DNA of 64,000 nucleotides, taken from positions 62,001-126,000 of the forward strand of contig NW_026706167.1 in assembly GCF_029867415.1 (NCBI RefSeq), written 5' to 3'. Position 1 is the stretch's first letter. Each line of letters opens with the position of its first letter. Below, in pieces: positions 54,574 to 64,000 of this stretch. The stretch is from Vicia villosa. Its lineage: Eukaryota; Streptophyta; Magnoliopsida; Fabales; Fabaceae. Under the pieces are notes generated by a model. That model did no database searches. It saw only the letters and a program-made list of their open reading frames with translations, and was not told the origin of the DNA. The translations under genes were made by a program, and so were the position numbers.

Positions 54574-55599
54574 AAATAAATTTTGTGGATTTTCAAAGTA
54601 CTCACCTGAATTTTGATACGAACTTTCTGCTACATTTGCCTGATGTTTGTATCTGCAATCAGCTGCTTTGTGTCCAAACTTTCCACAGTGATAACAACTA
54701 TAATTCGTCCTTTCTTGGTTGTAGTTACCTCTTCCTCTACCACGATTGTTGAATCCGAAATTGTTTCCTCGACCACGATTGTTGTATCCAAAATTATTTC
54801 CACCTCTTCCTTGATTGGATGGAGTGAAATTATTGTCTCTCCATTGGTTAAAGTTGCCACGTCCTCTTCCTCCATAATTTCATCGGCCTCTGCCTCTATA
54901 ATTTCCTCTTCCTCTGTTGAAAGTATTTTGACCTCTTTCTTCTACAATATAACTTGACTCATAAGTGTTGTTGAAATTCACCTGACTCTTTAGAGCTTCT
55001 TCTTTTACCACTTTTTCGGTCTTTTCTAATATTCTGTTGACATGACTTTCAATGCTTCCCTGTAATTCTGCTACAGACAGAGTATCTGTATCGTGGGACT
55101 CAATTATTGTAGTCACCACATGGTCAAACTTCATCGGCATCGTACGTAGAATTTTTTCTACCACTTTGCTATCTGGAATATCTTCTCCATATACTCGCAT
55201 TTTGTTGACGAGATTTATAACACGGGAAAAATATTGTTCTACTGTTTCTGAATTTGACATTTCGTACCTTTCATATTCTCTACGCAGCGATTGTAATTTG
55301 GACTTCTGAGCTTTCTCTACTCCTTTATGTGACAACTTCAATATGTCCCACGCTTCTTTAGCAGTTTTGGCATTTGTTATTTTTCCAAATATTGAGCAAT
55401 CAATTCCTTGATGAATTTGTGAAAGTGCCAACTGGTCCCTTCTACGAGCAACTTCATCAGCCCCTTCTTGTAAACCAGGATCTACAAAGCTCCAAACATT
55501 GTGAGCTTTTAAATGTGTTGTCATCAACAGTTCCTAGTAACTGAAATCTACCTCTGCGGTTAGTTTTGGACCAGACCAGACAACATTGTAATTTGCCAT
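54574..55599 (-). pseudogene. gag: gag of element D
   Basis: The probable ATG is at 55599. The first 20-odd codons end in a TAG and the frame then shifts. The main open part is 54880-55527 (Gag core: AKEAWDILKLSHKGVEKAQKSKLQ), followed by an Arg/Gly-rich RGRGNYRGRGR segment and, in another frame, an intact zinc knuckle CYHCGKFGHKAADC near 54659-54700. Confidence 0.85.
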
Positions 55600-55702
55600 A
55601 TCTCTCAAAAAAACTCACAATAATTTTTGACACAATGAGAACTCTTTTGTTCCTCACACACTCAAAAATATTTTTGACACTCACACTAGCAGGACCTAAC
55701 CT

Positions 55703-55714
55703 GCTCTGATACCA
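55703..55714 (-). other. Primer-binding site of element D
   Basis: TGGTATCAGAGC on the minus strand lies three bases after the 5' LTR end at 55718. Confidence 0.9.
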
Positions 55715-55717
55715 ATT

Positions 55718-56047
55718 TGATATCAAATGGGACTAAAATATAAATATATAAACTAAAATACTAAGAGAGGAAGGATTTTTCTTAACACTCTTTTTCTTAT
55801 AATTTGATGAATGATACAATTACATAAAACATCCCTTTTATAGGCTTTGGATGCACATCTACTTACTGATTAAGTAACTTAATACAAAAGCATTTTAGGC
55901 GGTGGTGATTAGGCGGTGGTGGTTACTTAATTCACTTGATTTTTTGTAAGTTTTGTTTTACTTAATGAGTAAGCTAGCTTCCAAACTCTTCTAGCAGTAA
56001 TTAATTAATTGACAAACATTTCTCAAAGCTTCTACATCATACTTGAT
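55718..56047 (-). repeat. 5' LTR of element D, outer end missing
   Basis: It matches 51217-51546, then stops at CTTGAT. The last 12 bases of the other LTR (TTAATTCCAACA), including the CA terminus, are absent and flanking repeat follows. Confidence 0.9.
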
Positions 56048-56180
56048 CTATGAATATAAGAAAATAATTAAAAACACTCAAACAACTTCATGTCATAAAA
56101 CAAAATTTTACTAATTTCATCAACATTGGACATTACAAACTCACCAAATACATTACAAACTTAAACCAAATGACATAACT
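56048..56180. repeat. Right copy of the direct repeat flanking element D
   Basis: It duplicates 51071-51216 (CTATGAATATAAG... to GACATAACT) and is followed by unique sequence ATTAAAATCTC. Confidence 0.88.
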
Positions 56181-56940
56181 ATTAAAATCTCATACATTCT
56201 ATGAATAAAATGACATGAGGATGAAAATAAATTTTTTGTTTTGAATTGGAATGTGAGTGAGTCATAGAAACAAAATATATAGAATATTTGTAATAATTAG
56301 AATATAAAAAAGGCCTAACATAAAACTTAAGGAAAAAATGAGTACCTTAAACTAAGACTTAGAAATGTTTAACCATATTATTCATAGGATAAAAAAATGG
56401 CCCATTTTTTCTTATAAATTCAAACTAGAGAGTCCAATAATATGTGAACTTTGAATTTAAGAAAAATATTTAGTCCTTTAACGTTATACCTTTTTTAACC
56501 TTATATTTTTTTATTTTAGAGCTCAAAACTGTAGTGCTAAAAAATTGTCGTGTTATATGCAAATCACACACTCTAAATATGCTCAAAACCGCCCCTGTGT
56601 GAGATTCTATTTGTTTTATTAAAAACAAATTAATAAAGGTATTAAAGTAAGGCACAATAAATATATCTTGTTCGTCTAGCTCTTCAGTTCAAGGTTGAAA
56701 TTGGAAAAATCAAAATCCTTGAGTTGGTGTTGAAAGGTTGAAGTAAGCAAGTGTTTTAGTAATTTAGATTTTAAAATTTACTTTTCAAGGGAAGTAGTAA
56801 AGAAGTTGGATGCTGTGACTGATCAGAGATTTTTGTTCTTTATTTTTAGATATTTCAAAGATCCATGTCTAGATGTCTTAAGGAAGGTTTTTGTTTGTGT
56901 AAGCAAGATATATTAGATGGAGAACTAAGGGTTCTCAAAA
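56181..56940. other. AT-rich region without recognised features
   Basis: No open frame of protein character, no repeats with TSDs, no RNA gene seen. Confidence 0.5.
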
Positions 56941-57472
56941 CTTGTTACATAAGAACGAGATAAACTCGACAAAAGAAATTACAAACCTATTGAATCTATG
57001 AAAGAAAACACACCAGGTCTTTACAAAAATCGTAGAAGTTGCAATTGGGATGTGTAATCTCTCCACAAAAAGACCATCTTCATATCAACGACTTAATATT
57101 CCAAGTCATGTTAAGAACGCTCCAAGCATCCTTTCGAAAAAAATACCAATCCTAACTAACCAAATGCAACTAAGTCTACCCTCCTTCATCTTCATGCTTT
57201 TGCAAAAATTATAACAAAACATGAAACTCCCTTTAAGGTCCTCCTCCGTTACAACCGACATACCAATCCACTCCGTTATATCCATCCAAACTAACTTCAC
57301 GATAGAACACTTGAAAAAGATGTGTTACATAGTTTCAAGAGCAAAACCACAAAAAACGTAATTAAGAGATGAAATTGGAAAAGAGATACCTCTCATCTTC
57401 AAGAGATCCTTAGTGGGTAATCTATTAATCAAAATTCTCCAACCGAAAGCTTTGGTCTTGAAATGAGCCTCC
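56941..57472 (-). pseudogene. LINE (L1-type) ORF2 C-terminal fragment, zf-RVT domain
   Basis: On the minus strand, GWRILINRLPTKDLLKMRGI is followed by YVFCGFALETM, a stop, then HIFFKCSIVKLVW. This is the reverse-transcriptase zinc-binding (zf-RVT) pattern that follows RT in plant LINEs. The downstream text (WMDITEWIGM...) fits the family's C-terminus. Stops and a frameshift show it is dead. The RT part is lost where the Ogre-like LTR fragment begins at 57473. Confidence 0.75.
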
Positions 57473-57562
57473 TGTCGCTACCGCGAAAATTAACAGAGTC
57501 GCCACTAACATATTTTTCCTGAAAAGGAAGGGAATGCCAGCAAACCACGAAACAAAACATTA
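57473..57562 (-). repeat. Inverted fragment of an Ogre-like LTR end
   Basis: TGTCGCTACCGCG... to about 57562 is the reverse complement of the last 90 bases of the solo LTR at 31943-35968, with few mismatches. It starts exactly at the LTR terminus, so it marks an old element border. Confidence 0.85.
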
Positions 57563-58423
57563 TGTTGTAACCAATTCAATTGGTAATGATTTTTTGAGCG
57601 ACCAATTAAAGGCTAGGAGCTTGAGAAGACAGTGATGGTGGTCATTGTGGAAATCCTCTTGGAGACCAAGTGAAGGTCAGAAGTCCAGAGAGGTCAATGA
57701 ATGTTATATTTGTGGATCAGATCACTGAACAGTTCATTGTGGTTAGTCACAACAGTTAACTGTGCAGGAAGTTAGTCACAACAGATTGGTTGTGCAGGGT
57801 CAGTCACGAGCAGTTGGCTTGTGCAGGGTTAGTTACGAGCAGTTGGCTTGTGCAGGGTTACTAGATTGAGGAATGTTATATCTCGCTGAGATCACTGAAC
57901 GGTTCAGTCATCTAGGGGTTAGTCACTCGCGGTTAGCTTATGCAGGGTTAGTCACTGCAGTTGGATGTGTAGGAAGTTAGTCACATCAGTTGGCTGTGCA
58001 GGTTGTTAGTCACGACAGTTGATCGTGCAGATGTAATCAAGTTTGGCTATAGTGGATTAAATCCTCTGTTGAGAGGCAAACACCTGAGGAAAGTGGACTG
58101 GAGGTAGCCTTATTTAGAAGGTGAACCAGGATAAAAATGAATGTGTCTTTTACTTTCTGTACATTTCATTTTAACTCAGAACATCCACGTGGAAATCTTA
58201 AGAACTGTACTGAGCCAAGTCAGAAGTTATGATAATATACAAAAGCTAAAATGAATGTCTCATTGGTTATGCAAATCTACTTCAAATATGCTTCCGCAAC
58301 ATAAATCATAGCATATCCAAATAATGAGACACTAAAAGAAAGAAAAGATTTTAAAGAAAGGGAAATATGTTTTTGGAAGAACACAATTCAATCTCCCCCT
58401 TCTTGTGTTTTTCTCCACCTTCA
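57563..58423 (+). repeat. 5' LTR of element F, 5' truncated
   Basis: It ends ...TTCTCCACCTTCA two bases before a perfect primer site. The U5-like part (GTGGATTAAATCCTC...GAACCAGGATAAAAATGA) is a diverged relative of the B/C LTRs. Confidence 0.75.
57731..58035 (+). repeat. Tandem repeat of about 28 bp inside the F LTR
   Basis: There are about eight units of the form TTAGTCACGAGCAGTTGGCTTGTGCAGGG. They are interrupted once by a second copy of a GATCACTGAACGGTTCAGT-type block, also seen near 57720. Confidence 0.85.
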
Positions 58424-59202
58424 ATTGGTATCAGAGCATGGCTCTGTTATTGATTTCAGGATCAAACACTTAACCATGTAGAGAGATCCAGAAGGAGAAA
58501 AACCACACTGAGTAGAAAAAAAAAGTCATACTCCAACACTCAGTATAATCAGAACATTATCTACACATCAAAAGAAGTTTGAGAATCAACAAAGAAATTT
58601 CGAAGAGGCTCAAGACATCGGAAAGAAGGAAATTGTGTCTAAATGAAGACATCCAAAATCAAAGATAAACAAGTGTAGGTGATTCAAGCCAAGAAGGTCA
58701 AAGTCAATCTATCAAGATCAGATCAAAGAAGAAGACACGACAGAATAAGACTTTGAAGCAAGGAAAGGCAGAACTTCTTCTTAAGAAGATGCTCTCTCTC
58801 TCTCATAAAAGACAGGAAGAAAGGTTATCTTCAATACGGTCAGATCTTTCTAAACCTTCTCTTTTATAATTCTGCTGATTAAAATATGTGTTAATTAATC
58901 ACTCTTGCATGCTTAGATAAATAGCCTTAATATCCACCCATTTCATTGTCAGCTCTTTTCTCCACAAACATGAATTAGCTATAAATGTCTATGTACAGTC
59001 TTTTCATTCCCCTCGAGAAAATAGCTCAACCACCTCATTAACTCATCTGTTCAACATTTAAAATTTGATTCCCTTAGAAATATAAATTCCTACATCATAG
59101 CTCCTCAATAAGCCACTCCTTTCTCAAAATGCCGCCACTAACCAATCTAGGTAACCAAAATCTTCTTGAAGTAATCTTAGAAAATCAAGTTGAAGTCTCA
59201 TC
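58424..59202 (+). other. Leader of element F with primer-binding site
   Basis: TGGTATCAGAGC lies at 58426-58437, two bases after the LTR. The remaining sequence is A-rich and has no Gag motif. At 59129 an ATG opens a 25-codon stretch (MPPLTNLGNQ) that may be the start of an ORF3 cut by the LTR at 59203. Confidence 0.65.
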
Positions 59203-60288
59203 TGTTGAAAGAACAAGAAATGTTCTGATCAATATTCTTATTTTTGATGATAATATTATATATGAATTTTGTATAAGAGAATGTGGTACTCTAATTATTC
59301 ACGTTTTCCATTTCAGGAAAAGTATAAAAGAGTATGCACAAAATAAGCGTTCAGAAGCACTGACCCAGAAGTTCTGGATGGCTTCATCAGAACATGCCCT
59401 GGAAGACATCAGAAGGTGGTTCTGCAGATTTAGAACATGAACTGGAAAGCATCAGAAGATGGCAGTCAGAAGTAAAGCTCTGAAGATCTGATGGTATCAC
59501 GCTCAAAGCACTTCTAAAGTCTGAAGACAAAAGTTGCATCTGCACCAAAGCTGAAGACTCTGATATTCAAATGTTCATTCTACATATTCTGAGTCCAGAA
59601 GAAAGTACAAGATGAAAAGGCTATAATGTCAAATCTCTGACTGACAAAAAGAACGTTAGAAGCTACAAAAGGCAAAGTCAGTAAAAGCAATGGAAGCATG
59701 GCTCGAGGTAGTTGACAAAAGAGTGAAATATTAAATGCAGTAGTGTACTATTCCCGTAAAGCATTAAATGCTCCCAAAGGTCACATTTCCTCCACGCCTA
59801 TATATAGAAGTTCTGATTCAGAAGCAGCTAGAGAACTCTTGCGCAAAAGAACTAAAACGCTGTCAAACTGAAATAAAACAAAAGCAAAGAAGAACTTCAT
59901 CTTCAACCTCACAACTTTGTAATATTTTAGTGAGAGTTAGATCTTAAACTTAAGAGAAAAATCACTTTGTGATTATAGCTTATTAAGAAGCATTTGAATC
60001 TCTTGTAACATTTATTTTACATTGATTGTAAAAGGATTTCCTAGAGTGATCAAGTTGTGATCTGTAGACTCTAGAAGACTTAGAGGGTATCTAAGTGGAG
60101 AACCATTGTAATCAGTTTGATTAGTGGATTAAATCCTCAGTTGAGGTAAATCACCTTGTTAGGGGTGTACTGGAGTAGTTTAGTTAACAACGAACCAGGA
60201 TAAAAATAATTGTGTTATTTTTTTATCTACAATTTTTTAGAAAGAACCCTTATTCAATCCCCCTTTCTAAGTGTTTTTCACTCCTTCA
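59203..60288 (+). repeat. B-family LTR lying within an ORF3 (solo LTR or derivative)
   Basis: It starts TGTTGAAAGAACAAG, then GTTCTGATCAATATTCTTA as in elements B and C, and ends TTTTTCACTCCTTCA. Flanking five-mers TCATC and CCTAT do not match, so no clear target duplication remains. A TATATATAG box is near 59801. ORF3 sequence resumes directly after it. Confidence 0.75.
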
Positions 60289-60879
60289 CCTATCTATGAG
60301 AATCTTGTTACAGATTTATGGAAACATGCCTCTCTTAACCGCGAGGATAACTCCATCTCATCCTTCATATCTGATATTCTAATTTCCATTAACTGTTTCT
60401 ATTTTGTTCTTGCAACTGGATGTGAGAACCTAGGAATTACTGTTAACCCTTTTGAGACTCAGTTCATTAATCCTGAGATGTTGAGGACTCTTCATGATGT
60501 TTCCTTAGGATACAATCCCACTAACCCTGAAAATCTTCTAACCATTCCAAAAACCTGGTTCAAGCTAATTACTTCAAATTTCCTTCCTAAAAAAGAAAAT
60601 CAAGATCTTCTAACTTATGGTGATCAGTCCATCATCTATATATTGATGAATGACATGCGCATTAATCTGCCTCAATCTATATTCAATCATCTATGGAATT
60701 CAATTTTTGATTCCAGAGATCGCACTAAGTCCTACATTCCATTTGGAAGAGTGTTGTCAGAAATTCTTATTCAAGATGGAATCGTGAAACTCATCAAAGA
60801 AATGATAGAAGAAGATGAAACTGAAACCTACCTTGAGAATATGTTATTATGGACAAAGGGTAATCACTTTAGGAATTAG
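60289..60879 (+). pseudogene. ORF3 globular-domain fragment (first copy in F)
   Basis: The 197 open codons start PIYENLVTDLWKHA, matching GPIYPELVKDIWVHA of element C. They continue through a domain with SYIPFGRVLSEILIQDG and an acidic stretch to a stop at 60877-60879. The N-terminal part would lie before the LTR at 59203. The Pro-rich and coiled-coil regions of other ORF3s are missing. Confidence 0.72.
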
Positions 60880-61716
60880 TAAAACAAAGCTAAGTGTGTA
60901 ATCCTACTTTCTAAATGAAGTTATTCTGTGGTATTTGCATTATGCTTTATTCTTTTTACCTTGTTTACTTAGGCAATACCATAAGAAGTAAGACATTCTG
61001 ATCTAGTCAAATCACTTAGGAATAAACCATATCAAAACATACTAAAATACTGTCTTCAGAATCCGGACTATGTGTGAAAATTAAACCAACTGAGTTAAGA
61101 AAACAAAAGATCAAAAGTTTAAGAAAAGCTAGGACGTAACCCTGAAGTCATGAATAGAACATCTGAAAAATCATAAGTTCATGACATTAAAATATCTCAC
61201 CTGCAAAGACATGTGATTAATGAACACGTGTTCAAAACCACCTGAAAAGACGCATGCGGTCAAGCTACTGAGACAAAAACTCTAAGAAACTGTTCCAAAT
61301 CTCTCAAAACACGTCACCCCTTCTGAAACGGTTAAATTCAATTAATGCCTGACAATAATTGTTTTTAATTCGCTGTTTTCCTTCTATTTCCAATACACAG
61401 TCATGACTATTATAATCCGTTCCTGAAGAAGGAATGGCGGGGCGAAAGAGCTACCTGGAAGCTAGTTACGGTTGTGCAAAGAATATGAAGGAAACTGGTA
61501 CCCTATTAGTTCAGTCAGTCAGTGACAAGTGAGAAGAAGGATATCCGGTTCCAAAGACTCATCACAAATATCGTAGGTGATATCCGAAACCGCTGATGTT
61601 AGGATTAAGGAAGTAGACTAAAATCTCGGAACCAAGCTCACAAAAACCCTAAACAAACTCATCTCCCATTTCTTGCTCTACTCATTTACTCGTCACTCTT
61701 AAAATCCCTTCATCAA
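60880..61716 (+). other. Spacer between two ORF3 fragments
   Basis: AT-rich, no coding character. The part 61330-61716 resembles an ORF3 leader (CAAACTCATCTCCC... before an ATG). Confidence 0.5.
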
Positions 61717-62407
61717 ATGGATTTCCAACCCAGTCTCATTATCATCAAAGAAAACTACATTGGACTAGCTTAAAGGAATGATTATTTTATGGAACTTCTA
61801 GAGAGACAAGGCTGGTTTAATTATGCTGTCCTTCTAAACGGTCCAGTTTTTAGCAACCACGTAAAGACCTTCTAGATGGAATCATCCATCAGTGAAGTTA
61901 ATCGTAGCATCACATCTAGAATCTATGGCATTCCATTTATTATTACGGAAGAATCCATTGCTGAAACGATTGGATATGCGCCCAACCCATCTGCTATCAG
62001 TCTCGAGTCGTTTGATCGCTGGAATGCGAATCACACTATGAGTAGAAATATCAGACGCATCATCAACAATGCGGAACTTCTAACTCATTTCAGACAAGTT
62101 ATGTTTAGGTTCATCTTGTCTAACATAAAACCTAGAGGAAACTTTCACCAAATACTGTCAAATAGAGATTATTTTCTCATTCACCGACTCGAAATGGTCG
62201 TCCACTAGATCTTCTTAGGATCATCTTCTGTCATCTCAAAGAACCTTCACTGCTTTTGGATGTGGCCAAAGTATTCACATTCCATATGGGAGAATTCTAT
62301 CTGCTGTGTTTGAATCTGCTGAATTAGTTCAGATTATCCGCAATGCAGAGTGTGAGAACAACGATGACATCCTCATTGAAGAAGAGTGTGAACCGTTCTA
62401 TGCATAG
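61717..62407 (+). pseudogene. Second ORF3-like remnant in F
   Basis: ATG lies at 61717 (MDFQPSL). Two stops fall before 61876, then a clean part to 62208, then a frameshift into IHIPYGRILSAVFESAELV and an acidic end (DDILIEEECEPF) with stop at 62405-62407. The IPYGR box and position identify it with the ORF3 family, although overall similarity by eye is low. Confidence 0.65.
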
Positions 62408-62507
62408 ATGTCTGTAGTTTTATATATTGTAATTTTTTGGTTAAGCTATTATATGCCTTAATTTATAATGAAAAGTTGTGTTCTGTTTAATTATTGTTTA
62501 TGCTATA

Positions 62508-62509
<2 letters not shown>

Positions 62510-62552
<43 letters not shown>
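62510..62552. repeat. (AT)n microsatellite, about 43 bp
   Basis: Pure AT run in the region after ORF3 of element F. The following 62570-63050 holds several purine-tract-like blocks (CAGGGGGAGC, CAGGGGAAGA, CAGGGGAGAA) and a repeated ATAAGTTATTGAAAAATAAG segment (62859 and 62930), no gene. Confidence 0.95.
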
Positions 62553-62553
<1 letters not shown>

Positions 62554-63047
62554 TTAAACTGTTTGAGTTCTCTTAATCATGAATCAGAAAAGATATATAT
62601 AGAAGAACTAAACTAACTGATTATCAGCTGCAAGATACATTAATATTCGTACATACATTAGCTTAAAACTACCCATTTCAGGGGGAGCTAGGTGAAAGAA
62701 ATAAGTTCATATGGTTATCTAATTCAGGGGAAGATTACACATCTCAGGGGAGAAATTATCTTAGTACACCTAGTATGATTAATCTCATCTGACCGTATTA
62801 AAATCTTTTTGATTATGACAAAAAGGGATAGAAAGAAAAATGAAAGATTTTCATGAATAAGTTATTGAAAAATAAGTTGCTTGATTGTACATATAAAAGG
62901 GGATGAAATATACTTGCTTAATTGATGAATAAGTTATTGAAAAATAAGTTGCTTAATTGAACATATAAAAGGGGATGAAATATACTTGCTTAATTATTAT
63001 CACCTCATTAAATTGTTCCATCAAAATACATGGTTTTTGTTATCATC

Positions 63048-63061
63048 AAAAAGGGGGAGAT
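63048..63061 (+). other. Polypurine tract of element F
   Basis: AAAAAGGGGGAGAT lies directly before the LTR start TGTTAGAACAAG at 63062. Confidence 0.85.
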
Positions 63062-64000
63062 TGTTAGAACAAGATTGAGAATCTATGTTCAGAATCTGGT
63101 TTTGATGATAACAAACATATATTTTGTTAGTAACAATTTTACTACTAATGCTTTCATTAAGTGTGAAGATATTATGCTACAAGCCTTATACGACAGCATC
63201 AGAAAGAATAACACAGCATCAGACAAGCACATCATCAGAAAGAAATTCAGACAAAAGTTAAGGATTTAAACAGAAATATCAAGATCCATTACAACAAGAA
63301 GATCACATAAATAGAAGATCAGAAGTTCTGATAAAGTAATGCAGTGACATACAAAAAGCTACAACAACAAAGTCACACGCGGACATGAAAAGAGAATACA
63401 ACCTCAGCATACAAAGTACGAAAGTTCATAATCAAAAGAAAAATCGTTACAAACATCATCATTATCAAAAAGGTTGCAAAAAATTAATGGAACAACTCCC
63501 AAGGTTAATTGAAGAAGCAACCCACATGCAGCGCGTTGGAAAAAACAAGCTTAACCAAGGAGACACGCAACCAACTGTCATCATCACGCTAGAGATTCTG
63601 TCGTGAACAACACTTGTCATTCCTGATTCAATCGAGACAAAGTATTCAAAGCAATCTTCAATCAAATCTCAACGACTAGATTCCAACGGTGACACATAAA
63701 GCTATATATAGATCAAACTTCAAACTTGAATGTGTGCATCCAGTGTGTGTATCCATAGTGCATCTACAGAGTGCAACAAAAGAAATATCTTGAGAGAAAA
63801 TTTGTTGAGAGAGCAAAGCATGAGATCTTAAACAAAGAAATATAAGACCATGCTTCAGAAGTTACACAAGAGGCAACACATACTTAGTATGTGATGAAAT
63901 AAACAATAGTGTTGTCATACACGAATCATAAGCCTATGTGAAGAAAAGACTCCATTAGAAGAAAACGCTGCATGCAATGCAGATTCATTTGAAGGGAGCA
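63062..64000 (+). repeat. 3' LTR of element F, cut by window end
   Basis: It starts TGTTAGAACAAGATTGAG. A TATATATAG box near 63704 marks the probable U3 end. The remaining part lies beyond the window. Confidence 0.8.

Larger units (their letters stand above)
51217..56047 (-). mobile_element. Defective Ty1-copia element D with short LTRs
   Basis: The minus-strand order is LTR, primer site, gag, protease, integrase, RT, RNase H, purine tract, LTR. LTRs are about 340 bp and differ at about 1.5-2% by eye. Damage includes frameshifts in gag-pol, an in-frame loss of about 26 codons in RT and a nonsense codon in RNase H. The usual 5-bp target repeat is absent; instead a 135-146 bp flank is duplicated on both sides. 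The lineage is distinct from A, B and C and has no ORF3. Confidence 0.9.
57563..64000 (+). mobile_element. Degraded SIRE-like element F, running off the window
   Basis: A 5'-truncated LTR (57563-58423) with primer site, a leader, ORF3-like fragments, purine tract and a second LTR start (63062) are in consistent plus orientation. Gag and pol are absent. A further LTR (59203-60288) lies inside. The two outer LTRs show non-overlapping parts, so their pairing cannot be confirmed here; two elements may be mixed. Confidence 0.6.

Noticed and set aside
57731..58035. CRISPR-like array
   Set aside because: The repeats are directly abutting degenerate tandem units in a plant LTR with no spacers; CRISPR does not occur in plant nuclear DNA.

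Overview
This is plant nuclear DNA, almost certainly from a legume with a large, retrotransposon-rich genome. Tribe Fabeae (pea, vetch, lentil) is my best guess. The evidence is a spliced 1,238-residue plant ABCB gene with GT-AG introns, surrounded by nested Ty1/copia elements of the SIRE/Maximus type (long LTRs and an extra ORF after pol). There are also a 4-kb solo LTR with Ogre/Tat-like ends, a Cassandra TRIM carrying 5S rRNA-derived sequence, MULE- and hAT-type elements and a LINE remnant. The organism is inferred; no species-specific marker was seen.

Layout. (1) 1-9230: SIRE-type element A (+), its 5' LTR cut by the window edge, with frameshifted gag, a long open pol and a post-pol ORF3 broken by two stops. 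(2) 9231-21489: part of a TGTAACACCCC-type LTR, then the remains of a second copia element T (-). T is split by a young, internally deleted SIRE-type element A2 (10417-17589, TSD CTTGG), by a Cassandra TRIM (19154-19972, TSD CTTGT) and, in its LTR, by a fold-back MITE (20976-21269, 9-bp TSD). (3) 21912-36094: SIRE-like element B (-, TSD GTTAT) with gag, protease and integrase and ORF3 but no reverse transcriptase. Its 5' LTR contains the 4,026-bp solo LTR (31943-35968, TSD CATAC). (4) 36258-45398: a MULE with long inverted arms and a 9-bp TSD that captured an F-box gene fragment (Pack-MULE). It was later invaded by element C (LTR-ORF3-LTR, TSD GTCAT), a 2.2-kb solo LTR (TSD GTGGT) and a hAT-type element (8-bp TSD). 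(5) 46344-50735: the only intact host gene, an ABCB15-like transporter with seven exons. (6) 51071-56180: defective copia element D (-) between about 135-bp direct repeats. (7) 56941-57562: a LINE zf-RVT fragment joined to the end of an Ogre-like LTR. (8) 57563-64000: a degraded SIRE-like element F with a full internal LTR and two ORF3 fragments, running off the window.

Two themes stand out. First, a post-pol ORF3 recurs in five copies and is retained even where gag or RT has been lost. The copies share an IPFGR-like motif, and the protein has no known job. Second, short palindromic motifs are arrayed inside LTRs: TAGGTCGACCTA just upstream of the TATA box in the SIRE-type LTRs and again just before ORF3 of element A, and TCCGCTGAGCGGA in an unrelated solo LTR. 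The host gene stayed open while at least a dozen insertions accumulated around it. Target-site duplications read directly from the sequence fix most element borders and the order of nesting.
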